Below, one piece after another: positions 34,876 through 42,745 of a stretch of DNA of 46,484 bases; position 1 is the first letter of the stretch, and every line of letters starts with the position of its first letter. The DNA comes from CAZVAR01 sp964625225 (GTDB taxonomy: Bacteria; Pseudomonadota; Alphaproteobacteria; JAJUGE01): positions 1 through 46,484 of the forward strand of contig CAZVAR010000011.1 of NCBI GenBank assembly GCA_964625225.1, read 5' to 3'. A program made the translations under genes and the position numbers. The notes beneath the pieces are model-generated. The model worked only from the letters and a program-made list of their open reading frames with translations, did no database searches and was not told the DNA's origin.

Positions 34876-35528
34876 ATGGCCGCGCCTGACCGCCATCCCG
34901 CTGGGGGCGCCGGCAGGGCTCTCTGGGCGACCACGGTCGCTTCACCGTCTGCTTCGCCGTCTGGACGATATTCTCCATCATCGGCTTGGGCATCAAGGAG
35001 GAGCTCGCCCTCTCCGAGACCGAATTCGGTCTGCCGGTCGGGACGCCGATCCTGACCGGGTTCCCTTGCCCGGATCGTCCTCGGCGCCTGGGCCGATCAG
35101 TATGGGGCGGCCGGCGGATCCTTGCGCTGCTTTCGGTGCTCGCCGCGGCCGCGACCTTTGCGCGCCGGGGCCGACAGCTGCATCGGGATGCTGGTCGCGG
35201 CGCTCGGTGCAGGGCTGACCGGCGGCAGCTTTTCCGTCGGCATCGCCTATGTCTCCAAATTCTATCCGCAAGAACGGCAGGGCACCGTCCTCGGCATCTT
35301 CGGCGCCGGCAATGTCGGTGCCGCCGTGACCCATCTCCCGGCGCCGTTCGTCATGGTCGCGGCCGGCTGGTAGGCCGTCGCGCAGATCTGGGCGGCCGGA
35401 CTGCCGGTGACGGGCATCTCTTCCTGTTGCTCACCGACGAGGATCCGCCGGTGGCTTGTCTGGCCGTCATGGTGCGTTGGCGGCTTTCCGCGCTCCACGG
35501 CGCGGACGACACCCCGGCAGAGAGGTGA
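34876..35528 (+). pseudogene. Broken NarK-like nitrate/nitrite MFS transporter, first half
   Basis: Reading across frames from ATG 34876 reconstructs the first six helices of a NarK/NasA-type carrier. The pieces are ALWATTVA then FTVCFAVWTIFSIIGLGIKE, LSETEFGLPVGTPILTG, SLARIVLGAWADQYG, RRILALLSVLAAAATFA, AGADSCIGMLVAALGAGL, the NarK-signature GGSFSVGIAYVSKFYPQE, and GTVLGIFGAGNVGAAVTH. Frame changes are needed near 34943, 35060, 35108 and 35163, followed by an in-frame TAG after VMVAAGW (35371-35373) and another shift before FLLLTDEDPP (about 35420). The second half of the carrier is absent. The many lesions rule out a single sequencing error; this is a decayed nitrate or nitrite transporter gene. 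Confidence 0.85.
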
Positions 35529-35538
35529 GGAGCAGACG

Positions 35539-35765
35539 ATGAACAGCCGCCCGCCGGCCCGACCGCCGCAAGGCGCACCCGAAGATCCGGTCCTCAGTCC
35601 CGCGCTCAAGACGGTCCACGACACCCCCTAAGGCCCGGACCAGACCGGCACCGCCCCGCTGGAAACCGTTCCGTCAAGAAGGACGGGGGGACCGCCTGGC
35701 CCACGGTCTCGGCGGTGACGACGATCGTCTGCGTCATCATCGCGATCGCGCTGATCGTCTTCTGA
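35539..35765 (+). pseudogene. Broken small membrane-protein gene after the NarK remnant
   Basis: ATG 35539 has a good GAGGAG site and lies 11 bases after the NarK remnant, as in an operon. It reads MNSRPPARPPQGAPEDPVLS and continues to a TAA at 35629. Past the stop the same frame continues GPDQTGTAPLETVPS. A one-base shift near 35676 then gives KKDGGTAWPTVSAVTTIVCV and a hydrophobic end (IIAIALIVF, stop 35763-35765). The restored product would be about 75 aa with a Pro-rich cytoplasmic part and one C-terminal membrane helix. Not recognised as a named family; presumably a former partner of the transporter or of a lost nitrate-metabolism operon. Confidence 0.55.
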
Positions 35766-36051
35766 GTCGGATGCGGCGGAGACCCGAAGTTTCCGCGCTT
35801 GCCCGTTCCCGCCTCGCAACGGCGAATCCGGACGAACCTTGCCGTAGCGCGACGGCGCGCCGAATGGATGCCGCAATCGCGCGCCGACCCACCGGTGCCG
35901 GCCCGGGTCGCGGTAGGGCGTCCGGCGTTGCTTGCGTGCACGCGCTCCGCACCTCGACCGATCTGACCGGCGTCTCGGTCCGCATGTCGCGAGCAGCGAC
36001 CGGACCGGCGATCGGTCGCCTTGACCCCGAGGATAGTTCCGCCTACAGAAA

Positions 36052-37110
36052 ATGCCTACGGACAACGTAAACTCTATGCCGAACCCGCGCTATCAGCTCC
36101 AGACCCTGTCCCGCGCGCTCGACGTGCTGGAGACGATCCAGGCGTCGCCCTCGCCGCTGTCGCTGACGGAGATCGCCGGCAGGCTGGGCGAAGCGATGCC
36201 GATCGTCTTTCGCATCCTGCATACGCTGGAAGCCAGGGGCTACGTGCTGCGCCGCCCCTCGGACAAGCGCTATCTCCCCGCGGGAGGCGTCGGCAGAGCG
36301 ATTGCGATCGGTCAGACGATATCCGTCCTCCGCGCGGCCGCAGCCGTTTACTCGCCCCAGGGCGCGACCATCTCGGACCTGAGCCGCCGGGCAGGCCTCG
36401 ACGAGCGGGTCACCGAAGAACTGATCGAGGCGATCGCCGCCGAGGGTGTCCTCGAAACGGTCGGCGACCCCCGAAGATGGCGGCTCTCCAGCGCTCTGCT
36501 GGAAATCGTGCAGCCGCTCCTGCGGGGCGGCGATTTGATGCCGACGATCCATCCGGTGATGGAACGGTTGCGTGACCGGACGGGCGAGACGGCGTCCTTG
36601 TTCTTCCGTTCCGGCATGCGCCAGGTCGTTGCCGTCGTCGTCCCCAGCCGCCATCCCGTGCGCTACGTCCTGGATGTCGGGACGAGCTTTCCGCTGCATC
36701 TCGGGGCCGCAGGCAAGGCGGCCCTCGCGGCGCTGGACGATGCCGAACTCGTGCCGCTGCTCGACCGGCTGGAGCTGACGCAGCTCACGAGCTTCGCCCC
36801 CGATCGCGAAACGCTGCTCGCGGAGATCGCGCGGATCCGGAAGCGGGGCTATGCCCTCTCGTCCGGTGAACGGATCGAAGGCGCGACCGCGATCGCCGCC
36901 CCCGTTCGCGACACCGCCGGACAGGTCCGAGCCGTCGCCAGCCTGATGATGCCCACCTTCAGGACGACGCCCGAAGGACTGACCGCCTTGGGCGAGATCC
37001 TGGTCCGGGAACTCGCTTCGGTCCGCATCGCGCCCCTCGACTCCGCCGCAGTCGGGCCCGCGGATGCCCAGTCCACATCGTCGGATCCCGATCTTGGGAG
37101 GAGAGAGTGA
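36052..37110 (+). CDS. IclR-family transcriptional regulator with apparent tandem winged helix
   Basis: 352 aa from ATG 36052; ATG 36076 is an alternative, and neither has a well-spaced ribosome binding site. Residues 16-78 are the IclR winged helix-turn-helix (LSRALDVLETIQ, LSLTEIAGRLGE, VFRILHTLEARGYVLR). Residues 84-146 appear to be a second one (SVLRAAAAVYSPQGATISDL, RVTEELIEAIAAEGVLE, RRWRLSSALLEI). The effector domain spans about 160-325, with PLHLGAAGKAALAAL and ATAIAAPVRDTAGQVRAVAS. Ordinary IclR proteins are 250-280 aa, so about 70 residues are extra. Its stop overlaps the GTG of the acyl-CoA dehydrogenase (GTGA). It presumably controls that gene and TTT set 2 in response to an organic acid or acyl compound. 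Confidence 0.87.
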   Translation: MPTDNVNSMPNPRYQLQTLSRALDVLETIQASPSPLSLTEIAGRLGEAMPIVFRILHTLEARGYVLRRPSDKRYLPAGGVGRAIAIGQTISVLRAAAAVYSPQGATISDLSRRAGLDERVTEELIEAIAAEGVLETVGDPRRWRLSSALLEIVQPLLRGGDLMPTIHPVMERLRDRTGETASLFFRSGMRQVVAVVVPSRHPVRYVLDVGTSFPLHLGAAGKAALAALDDAELVPLLDRLELTQLTSFAPDRETLLAEIARIRKRGYALSSGERIEGATAIAAPVRDTAGQVRAVASLMMPTFRTTPEGLTALGEILVRELASVRIAPLDSAAVGPADAQSTSSDPDLGRRE

Positions 37111-38257
37111 TACGTGATCGGTCCCGGTTGGAGGCGCTGCTCGCGGATGTGCGCACCTGGGTTCGGGACGTCGCGGTCCCGAACGAGGATCGGGTCGAGG
37201 AACTCGACGAAGTTCCGGCCGATATCGTGGCGGACATGAAGCGACGCGGCTATTTCGGCTGGAGCATACCGGAGGAGTATGGCGGCGCCGGGCTGACCGC
37301 GGAGGAACTGGTCCTCGCGGCCATGGAACTGTCACAATGTTCGGCCGCGTTCCGTGCCAGGGTCGGAACGAACACCGGAATCGGCTCGGAGGCGCTGGTC
37401 GTCGACGGCACCGCCGAGCAGAAGGCCCGCTACCTCCCGAAACTGGCGTCCGGCGAGTTCGTCGGCTGCTTCGCCCTGACCGAGCCCGAGGCAGGCTCGG
37501 ACGCAACGGCACTGAGGACGACGGCGACCCGGGACGGATCCTCCTATGTCCTGAACGGCAAGAAGTGCTTCATCACGAACGCGCCGATGTCTTCACCGTT
37601 CTGGCCCGCACGGACCCGGACGCGCCGGGAGCGCGAGGCATCAGCGCCTTCATCGTCGAGCGCGGAACGCCGGGGCTCAGCGTCGGCAAGCCGTACCGGA
37701 AGATGGGGCAGGCAGGATCGCCCGTCTCCGAGGTTTACTTCGACGAATGCCGGGTGCCGGCGAACAGCCTGATCGGCAGCGTCGAGGGCATGGGCTTCAA
37801 GACCGCGATGAAGGTGCTGAACAAGCAGAGGCTTCATCTCAGTGCCCTGTGCACCGGTCCCGCCATCCGCATGCTGGCCGAGGCTATCGGGCATGCGACC
37901 TCGCGCCGCCAATGGGGTCGGCCGATCGCCGACTTCCAGCTGGTGCAGGCGATGATCGCGGACTGCCAAACCGAGATTCATGCCGCCCGCGCCCTCATCC
38001 TGGAAACGGCGCGGAAACGGGATCGCGGCGAGGACGTCAGCCTCGAAGCGTCGATCTGCAAGTACTTCGCCTCGGAGATGTGCGGTCGGGTCGCGGACCG
38101 CGCCGTGCAGATCTTCGGGGGATCGGGGTATGTCGCCGATTACAGCTGCATCGAACGGCTGTACCGCGACGTGCGCCTGTTCCGACTCTATGAGGGGACC
38201 AGTCAGATCCATCAGCTCAACATCGCCAAGCTCACGTTGAAGGCGACGGCCGCCTGA
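37107..38257 (+). pseudogene. Acyl-CoA dehydrogenase interrupted by a frameshift
   Basis: GTG 37107 (GGAGG 5-6 bases upstream) opens a normal acyl-CoA dehydrogenase. It runs through EEYGGAGLTAEELVLAAMEL, CFALTEPEAGSDATALRTTA (FAD/substrate motif) and NGKKCFITNAPM to about 37590. There the reading frame shifts, and the protein resumes in another frame as DVFTVLARTDPDAPG to the stop at 38257. The rest is complete, with GISAFIVERGTPGLSVG, YRKMGQAGSPVSEVYF, RQWGRPIADFQLVQ, QIFGGSGYVADY and the catalytic-base motif YEGTSQIHQLNIAK. Rejoined length would be about 383 aa, normal for the family. Either a recent loss-of-function mutation or a sequencing error. If functional, it would form a 2-enoyl-CoA in the cytoplasm with an ETF acceptor. 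Confidence 0.88.
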
Positions 38258-38385
38258 GCCGCTTCGTCATGCGGCGCATGCCGGGTCCGGCACGGTGGCG
38301 CGCGCCGAGAGAACGCCGCCGGGCGAAGCAGCCGCAACAGGGCGCGAGCGTTCGACAGACCGCAACAACAGACGGAGGGAGTGAA

Positions 38386-39363
38386 ATGTACCAGTTCTTC
38401 GGAAAACCGATGCTCGTCGGGCTCTCGGTCGCGGCGGCCGCCTTGCTTGGCCTTTCGGCGGCAATGGCCGACCAGTACCCGGCGCGGGTGATCACGGTCA
38501 CGGTCCCGTTCCCCGCCGGCGGCAGCACCGACCTGATGGCACGGGCAACCGCCAGAGAGTTCTCCGATTTCTTCGGCAAGAACGTCGTGGTGACCAACGT
38601 CGCGGGCGGCGCCGGCACGGTCGGGACGGCGGCGATCGCCCGGGCACGGCCCGACGGCTACGCCATCGGCATCGTCCCGGCGGCGCCGCTCGTAAACCAG
38701 CCGCACATGCGGGAGACGCCGTACAACCTGGACTCCTTCGAATATGTCTGCCAGCTCTTCCACAGCCCTCAGGCGCTGGCTGTCAAGCCGGACTCGCCCT
38801 TCGCCACGCTGGAGGACCTGGTCGAGTTCGCGAAGGCCAACCCGGGCAAGCTGTCCTATGGCAGCCCGGGCCCCGGATCTCTGCCGCATCTCGACATGGA
38901 GCGGTTCCTGGAGATGGCGGGCATCGAGATCAAGCACGTGCCGTTCGCCGGCGACGGTCCCGGTCTGACGGCGCTGCTAGGCGGGCATGTCGATCTCTAC
39001 ATGGCGATCGTCAACGCGGCCGCGGACAAGGGGGTCAAGGCGATCGCCGTATTCGACGACAAGAGGAACCGGGCCTTCGCGGACGTCCCGACGGCCGCCG
39101 AACAGGGCTACGACATGATCGCGGCGTGGTGGGGCGGCGTCGTCGCCCCGAAGGGGGTGCCGGAGCAGGTGACCGCGCGCCTGAACGATGCCTGCCGCAC
39201 CGCCGCCGAGGCCGACCGCTTCCGGGAGGCGCTGGAGAAGCTCGGCACGTCGGTGCAGTATCGCGGACCCGCAGATTTCCGGAAGCTGGTCGACGAGGTA
39301 TCGAGCACGAACGGCCGTTTGGTGCGCAAGCTGCTCGACCCACAGAAGCCGGCCAAGCCGTGA
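38386..39363 (+). CDS. tctC: TctC/Bug-type periplasmic receptor of TTT carrier (set 2)
   Basis: 325 aa from ATG 38386, with GGAGGGAG 6 bases upstream. The signal peptide is MYQFFGKPMLVGLSVAAAAL with likely cleavage after AMA. Bug motifs are YPARVITVTVPFPAGGSTDL, VVVTNVAGGAGTVGTAAIA, RPDGYAIGIVPAAPL, LSYGSPGPGSLPHLDMERFL, IKHVPFAGDGPGLTALLGGH and FADVPTAAEQGYDMIAAWWG. Its TGA overlaps the GTG start of tctB (GTGA), so the two are coupled. It lies in an operon with iclR, a broken acyl-CoA dehydrogenase and a YhdH-type reductase, which suggests a carboxylate activated to a CoA ester after uptake (inference). Confidence 0.95.
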   Translation: MYQFFGKPMLVGLSVAAAALLGLSAAMADQYPARVITVTVPFPAGGSTDLMARATAREFSDFFGKNVVVTNVAGGAGTVGTAAIARARPDGYAIGIVPAAPLVNQPHMRETPYNLDSFEYVCQLFHSPQALAVKPDSPFATLEDLVEFAKANPGKLSYGSPGPGSLPHLDMERFLEMAGIEIKHVPFAGDGPGLTALLGGHVDLYMAIVNAAADKGVKAIAVFDDKRNRAFADVPTAAEQGYDMIAAWWGGVVAPKGVPEQVTARLNDACRTAAEADRFREALEKLGTSVQYRGPADFRKLVDEVSSTNGRLVRKLLDPQKPAKP

Positions 39364-39827
39364 CTCCGCGGGCGCTGGATGCGGTCTACGGGGCCGTGCT
39401 GCTTGCGGCAGCCGGCTTGCTGTACCTGTCCAGCTACGCGGATGAGGTGCCGGGCCAGCCGGTGTCCGGAAACGCCGTGTGGTATCCGCGAATTCTGCTC
39501 GTCCTGATGGCCACCCTGTCGATCCTGCTGATCGGGCGGGGGCTGCTTGCCGGAGCGCAGGCCGCCCTCCCCGGCGTCCGCTGGCGCCCGCTGGCGGCCG
39601 CCACGGCGTTGACGGGGGTCTATCTCGCCTCCCTCCAGGACGTCGGATTCCTGCCGGCGACACTCCTCCTGCTCCCGCTGATGAGCTGGATGCTGGGGTT
39701 TCGGAGACCGGCCGCCATCGCCGTCGTCACGATCGGGTTCACCGTGGCCGTGTGGTACGGCTTCAACGACCTGTTCAATATGACGCCGCCCGGTCCCGGC
39801 CTGCCTTCGCTGGTCCACGGCGGCTGA
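39360..39827 (+). CDS. tctB: Tripartite tricarboxylate transporter small permease, TctB family (set 2)
   Basis: 155 aa from GTG 39360, which overlaps the tctC stop by four bases. Four membrane helices (about 6-20, 38-58, 74-110, 118-140) with the TctB elements NAVWYPRILLVLMATLSILL and SLQDVGFLPATLLLLPLMSW. The ending DLFNMTPPGPGLPSL is like the LF....LP tail typical of TctB. Longer in-frame reading upstream belongs to another frame of tctC and is not used. Sits between receptor and large permease as expected. Confidence 0.9.
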   Translation: MTPRALDAVYGAVLLAAAGLLYLSSYADEVPGQPVSGNAVWYPRILLVLMATLSILLIGRGLLAGAQAALPGVRWRPLAAATALTGVYLASLQDVGFLPATLLLLPLMSWMLGFRRPAAIAVVTIGFTVAVWYGFNDLFNMTPPGPGLPSLVHGG

Positions 39828-39861
39828 CGATCCCGGCATCCGTCAGGGGAGGAGCGAGGCC

Positions 39862-41388
39862 TTGGACGTTCTCATCGCCGCCGTCGGCATGATGGCCTCT
39901 CTCGATGCGCTGCTCGCCGTTCTGGCCGGGACGGCGATCGGCATCGTCGTCGGCGCGCTGCCGGGGCTGGGCTCGGTTCTGGCGATCACGACGGCCCTGC
40001 CGCTGACCTTCGTGCTCGCGCAGGAGGCCAGCATCGCCCTTTTGCTTGGCCTCTACTGCGGCTCCGTGTACGGCGGCTCGGTCTCGGCGATCCTGATCAA
40101 CACGCCCGGCACACCGCAATCCGCGGCGACCATCTTCGACGGCTATCCGATGGCGCGGGGCGGTCGTGCCGACCTGGCGCTCGGCTGGGCAACGACGGCC
40201 TCCGCCATCGGCGGCCTGTTTTCGACGGTCATTCTGATCTTCGCCGCCCCCCTGCTGGCCGCCCTGGGGCTCAAGTTCGGACCGATCGAGTATTTCGCGC
40301 TGGGGCTGTTCGCGCTGACCTGCATCGCCAGCGTCTCCCGGGACGACCTGATAAAAGGGCTGCTGGCCGGGCTTGCAGGTCTGTTCGTCGCGGTCGTCGG
40401 CCAGGACCCGGTCACCGGGAACCTGCGGTTCGAGTTCGGGTCGTTCGAGCTGTCTGCGGGGATCGGGCTGGTCCCGTTCGTGGTCGGCCTGTTCGCGCTC
40501 TCCGAGGTGTTCTGGCGGGTCGCCGAGCCGGTACGCGACACCGAGACCGTGATGCGGGCCGGCTTCAAGCTGCCTGCCTTATCCGAACTTCGTCTGCGGG
40601 CCGGCGTCCTCCTGAAGTCCGCTTTGATCGGCACCTGGATCGGCGCCCTGCCCGGCATCGGCGCCACCACGGCATCGCTGGTGAGCTACGCCGAGGCGAA
40701 GCGGAGCTCGCCCCGGCGCGAGAAGTTCGGGACCGGCGAGCCCGACGGGGTGGTCGCATCGGAGGCCGCGAACAATGCCGTCACGGGCGGGGCGCTGGTG
40801 CCGACCTTGTCGCTCGGCGTGCCCGGCGATCCGATCACGGCGGTCATGCTTGGGGCCCTGGTCATTCAGGGCGTCACGCCGGGCCCGCGCCTTTTCACCG
40901 AGAGCGGCGAGCTGGTGGTCTTCGTCTATGTCGCCCTGATCGTGGCCAATCTCGCCATGTTCGCCATGGGCGCCCTGATGGCCCCGCTGTTCTCGCGGAT
41001 CCTGCGGGTTCCGGAGCCGATCCTGATGGGCTGCATCGTCGCCCTGATCGGACTCGGCACCTACAGCGTCAACGCGAATCCCTTCGACCTCCTAATCGTC
41101 CTCGTCTCCGGGCTGGCAGGGTTCGCGTTGCGCTATAACAACGTCCCGCTCGCCCCCGTGGTGATCGGCTTCGTGCTTGGGCCGATGATCGAACAGAGCC
41201 TCCGGCAGGGCCTGATCCTGACCGACGAGAGCTTCCTCGCTTTCTTCGACAGACCGATTGCCGTCGTGCTGTTCGTTCTCACCGCGGCCTGCATGGCCTG
41301 GCCGTCGATCCGGGGGCGGCTGGCGCGCCGGCGGGCCGACCGGGGCGGCGCGCCCCGCGACCGCTCCGAGGAACTCGAGGTCTCGTGA
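39862..41388 (+). CDS. tctA: Tripartite tricarboxylate transporter large permease, TctA family (set 2)
   Basis: 508 aa, starting at TTG 39862. GGGGAGG lies about 9 bases upstream and the protein aligns with TctA from its first residues, while the next ATG (39889) would cut into the first helix. Landmarks are GALPGLGSVLAITTALPLTF, GSVYGGSVSAILINTPGTPQ, ALPGIGATTASLVSYAEAKR and NNAVTGGALVPTLSLGVPGD, with about 12 membrane segments. Closer in motif detail to the set 3 TctA (NTPGTPQSAAT, NNAVTGGALVPTL) than to set 1 (NIPGEAASVVT). A short basic C-terminal tail ends EELEVS. Inner-membrane carrier subunit. Confidence 0.95.
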   Translation: MDVLIAAVGMMASLDALLAVLAGTAIGIVVGALPGLGSVLAITTALPLTFVLAQEASIALLLGLYCGSVYGGSVSAILINTPGTPQSAATIFDGYPMARGGRADLALGWATTASAIGGLFSTVILIFAAPLLAALGLKFGPIEYFALGLFALTCIASVSRDDLIKGLLAGLAGLFVAVVGQDPVTGNLRFEFGSFELSAGIGLVPFVVGLFALSEVFWRVAEPVRDTETVMRAGFKLPALSELRLRAGVLLKSALIGTWIGALPGIGATTASLVSYAEAKRSSPRREKFGTGEPDGVVASEAANNAVTGGALVPTLSLGVPGDPITAVMLGALVIQGVTPGPRLFTESGELVVFVYVALIVANLAMFAMGALMAPLFSRILRVPEPILMGCIVALIGLGTYSVNANPFDLLIVLVSGLAGFALRYNNVPLAPVVIGFVLGPMIEQSLRQGLILTDESFLAFFDRPIAVVLFVLTAACMAWPSIRGRLARRRADRGGAPRDRSEELEVS

Positions 41389-41422
41389 TCGAGGCGAACG
41401 CGATACGATGAAGGAGAAGAGA

Positions 41423-42406
41423 ATGGCAGGTTTTCCGGCCTACCGGATTTTCGACGAGGACGGCCGCGTCGGCGGCCGGATTGTCGAGCTGGACGTGGAC
41501 GACCTCGATCAGGGCGACGTGCTGATCAGGACCCGCTATGCGGGCGTGAATTACAAGGACGCCTTGGCCGGGACGGGCCGGGCCAAGGTTCTGCGGCGCT
41601 ATCCCTGTGTCGGCGGCATCGAGGCGGTCGGCACCGTCGCCGCATCGCGCAGCGGGCAATTCCGGGAAGGCGATGCGGTGATCGTCCACGGTCGCGGCAT
41701 CGGTGTCGCCCACGACGGCGGTTTCTCGAGCTACCTGCGCGTGCCTGCCGACTGGGTTCTGGCCCTGCCTACGGGGCTGACGATGCTCGAGGCGGCGACC
41801 TTGGGCGTGGCGGGCCACACGGCGGCCATCGCGATCGATGCGATGGAGGTGAACGGTCTCCGTCCGGATCGCGGGCCGGTAGCGGTGACGGGCGGGACCG
41901 GCGGCGTCGCCAGCCTCGCCATCGACATGCTCGACGGGCTCGGCTACGAGGTGACCGCCGTTTCCCGGAAACCGGACGCAGACGAGTATCTGCGCAAGCT
42001 CGGCGCCCGGCAGGTCATGCCGACGCCCGAGCCGGCCGCGCCCGCCAAGCCGCTCGAAAGGGCCATCTGGGCAGGAGCGGTCGATTCGGCCGGGGGCCAT
42101 GTGCTCGGCTGGCTGCTCAGGACCATGGCGCCGAACGGCACGGTCGCCAGCTTCGGCAATGCGGCCGGCGTGGACCTGCACACGACCGTCCTGCCGCTCA
42201 TCCTGCGCGGCGTGCGGCTGCTGGGTATCAACGCCGATACCGAGATGCCGTACCGCCGGGCCATCTGGGAGCGCCTGGCCACGGACCTGAAGCCCCGCCA
42301 TCTGTCGGACATCGTCACCACGATCGCGCTGCAGGAGCTCCCCGATCTGATGATCGGAATGATCGAGGGGCGCACCCGCGGGCGGCATGTCGTCGCGTTC
42401 GAGTGA
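41423..42406 (+). CDS. YhdH/AcuI-type NADPH-dependent oxidoreductase (acryloyl-CoA reductase family)
   Basis: 327 aa. ATG 41423 is chosen because AAGGAG stands 6 bases upstream; an earlier ATG (41408) has none. It is a zinc-independent medium-chain dehydrogenase/reductase. Motifs are YAGVNYKDALAGTGRAKVLR (39-58), PCVGGIEAVGTVA, GVAHDGGFSSYLRVPADWV, and the nucleotide-binding VTGGTGGVASLAI (155-167) followed by AVSRKPD, where the Ser-Arg-Lys favours NADPH. AcuI reduces acryloyl-CoA to propionyl-CoA; YhdH homologues act on related enoyl substrates (family knowledge). Last gene of the iclR-acad-tctCBA operon, 34 bases after tctA. Together with the acyl-CoA dehydrogenase it points to enoyl-CoA interconversion of the imported acid. 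Confidence 0.9.
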   Translation: MAGFPAYRIFDEDGRVGGRIVELDVDDLDQGDVLIRTRYAGVNYKDALAGTGRAKVLRRYPCVGGIEAVGTVAASRSGQFREGDAVIVHGRGIGVAHDGGFSSYLRVPADWVLALPTGLTMLEAATLGVAGHTAAIAIDAMEVNGLRPDRGPVAVTGGTGGVASLAIDMLDGLGYEVTAVSRKPDADEYLRKLGARQVMPTPEPAAPAKPLERAIWAGAVDSAGGHVLGWLLRTMAPNGTVASFGNAAGVDLHTTVLPLILRGVRLLGINADTEMPYRRAIWERLATDLKPRHLSDIVTTIALQELPDLMIGMIEGRTRGRHVVAFE

Positions 42407-42745
42407 TGCCGGGTCTGCACTCGACGGCGCGGCGAAGATGCGGCCGCGGCTCTACCGACGCCGATTACCGGCCCTTCCCGATAAAGGATCGATCCGCTTC
42501 CACCCTGTGAGTGAGCGGCACGACGGTCCCGACGAGCGCGCATCCCCGCGCGAGTGAGACGCCCACGCTCCGCTCGGCCGTACGCCGCGCCCGGAGGCGG
42601 TGTGCGGCTGCGCCGCGGCGAAACTGCGGCAGCGGTGGGCGGAACGCGGCAGCCGGTCGAATGGTCGGCGGAGCAGCAGCGCCAAGCGCGCCTCGTGCCG
42701 GGAAGGTCCGCGGGTCGCGCACGGCCTCCTTCGCGGTGTGTCGGA
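42407..42745. other. Convergent gap between the reductase and tctA (set 3)
   Basis: 339 bases, G+C rich, no gene with family features. The space should hold terminators for both operons, but no clean stem with a T-run was found. Confidence 0.45.
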
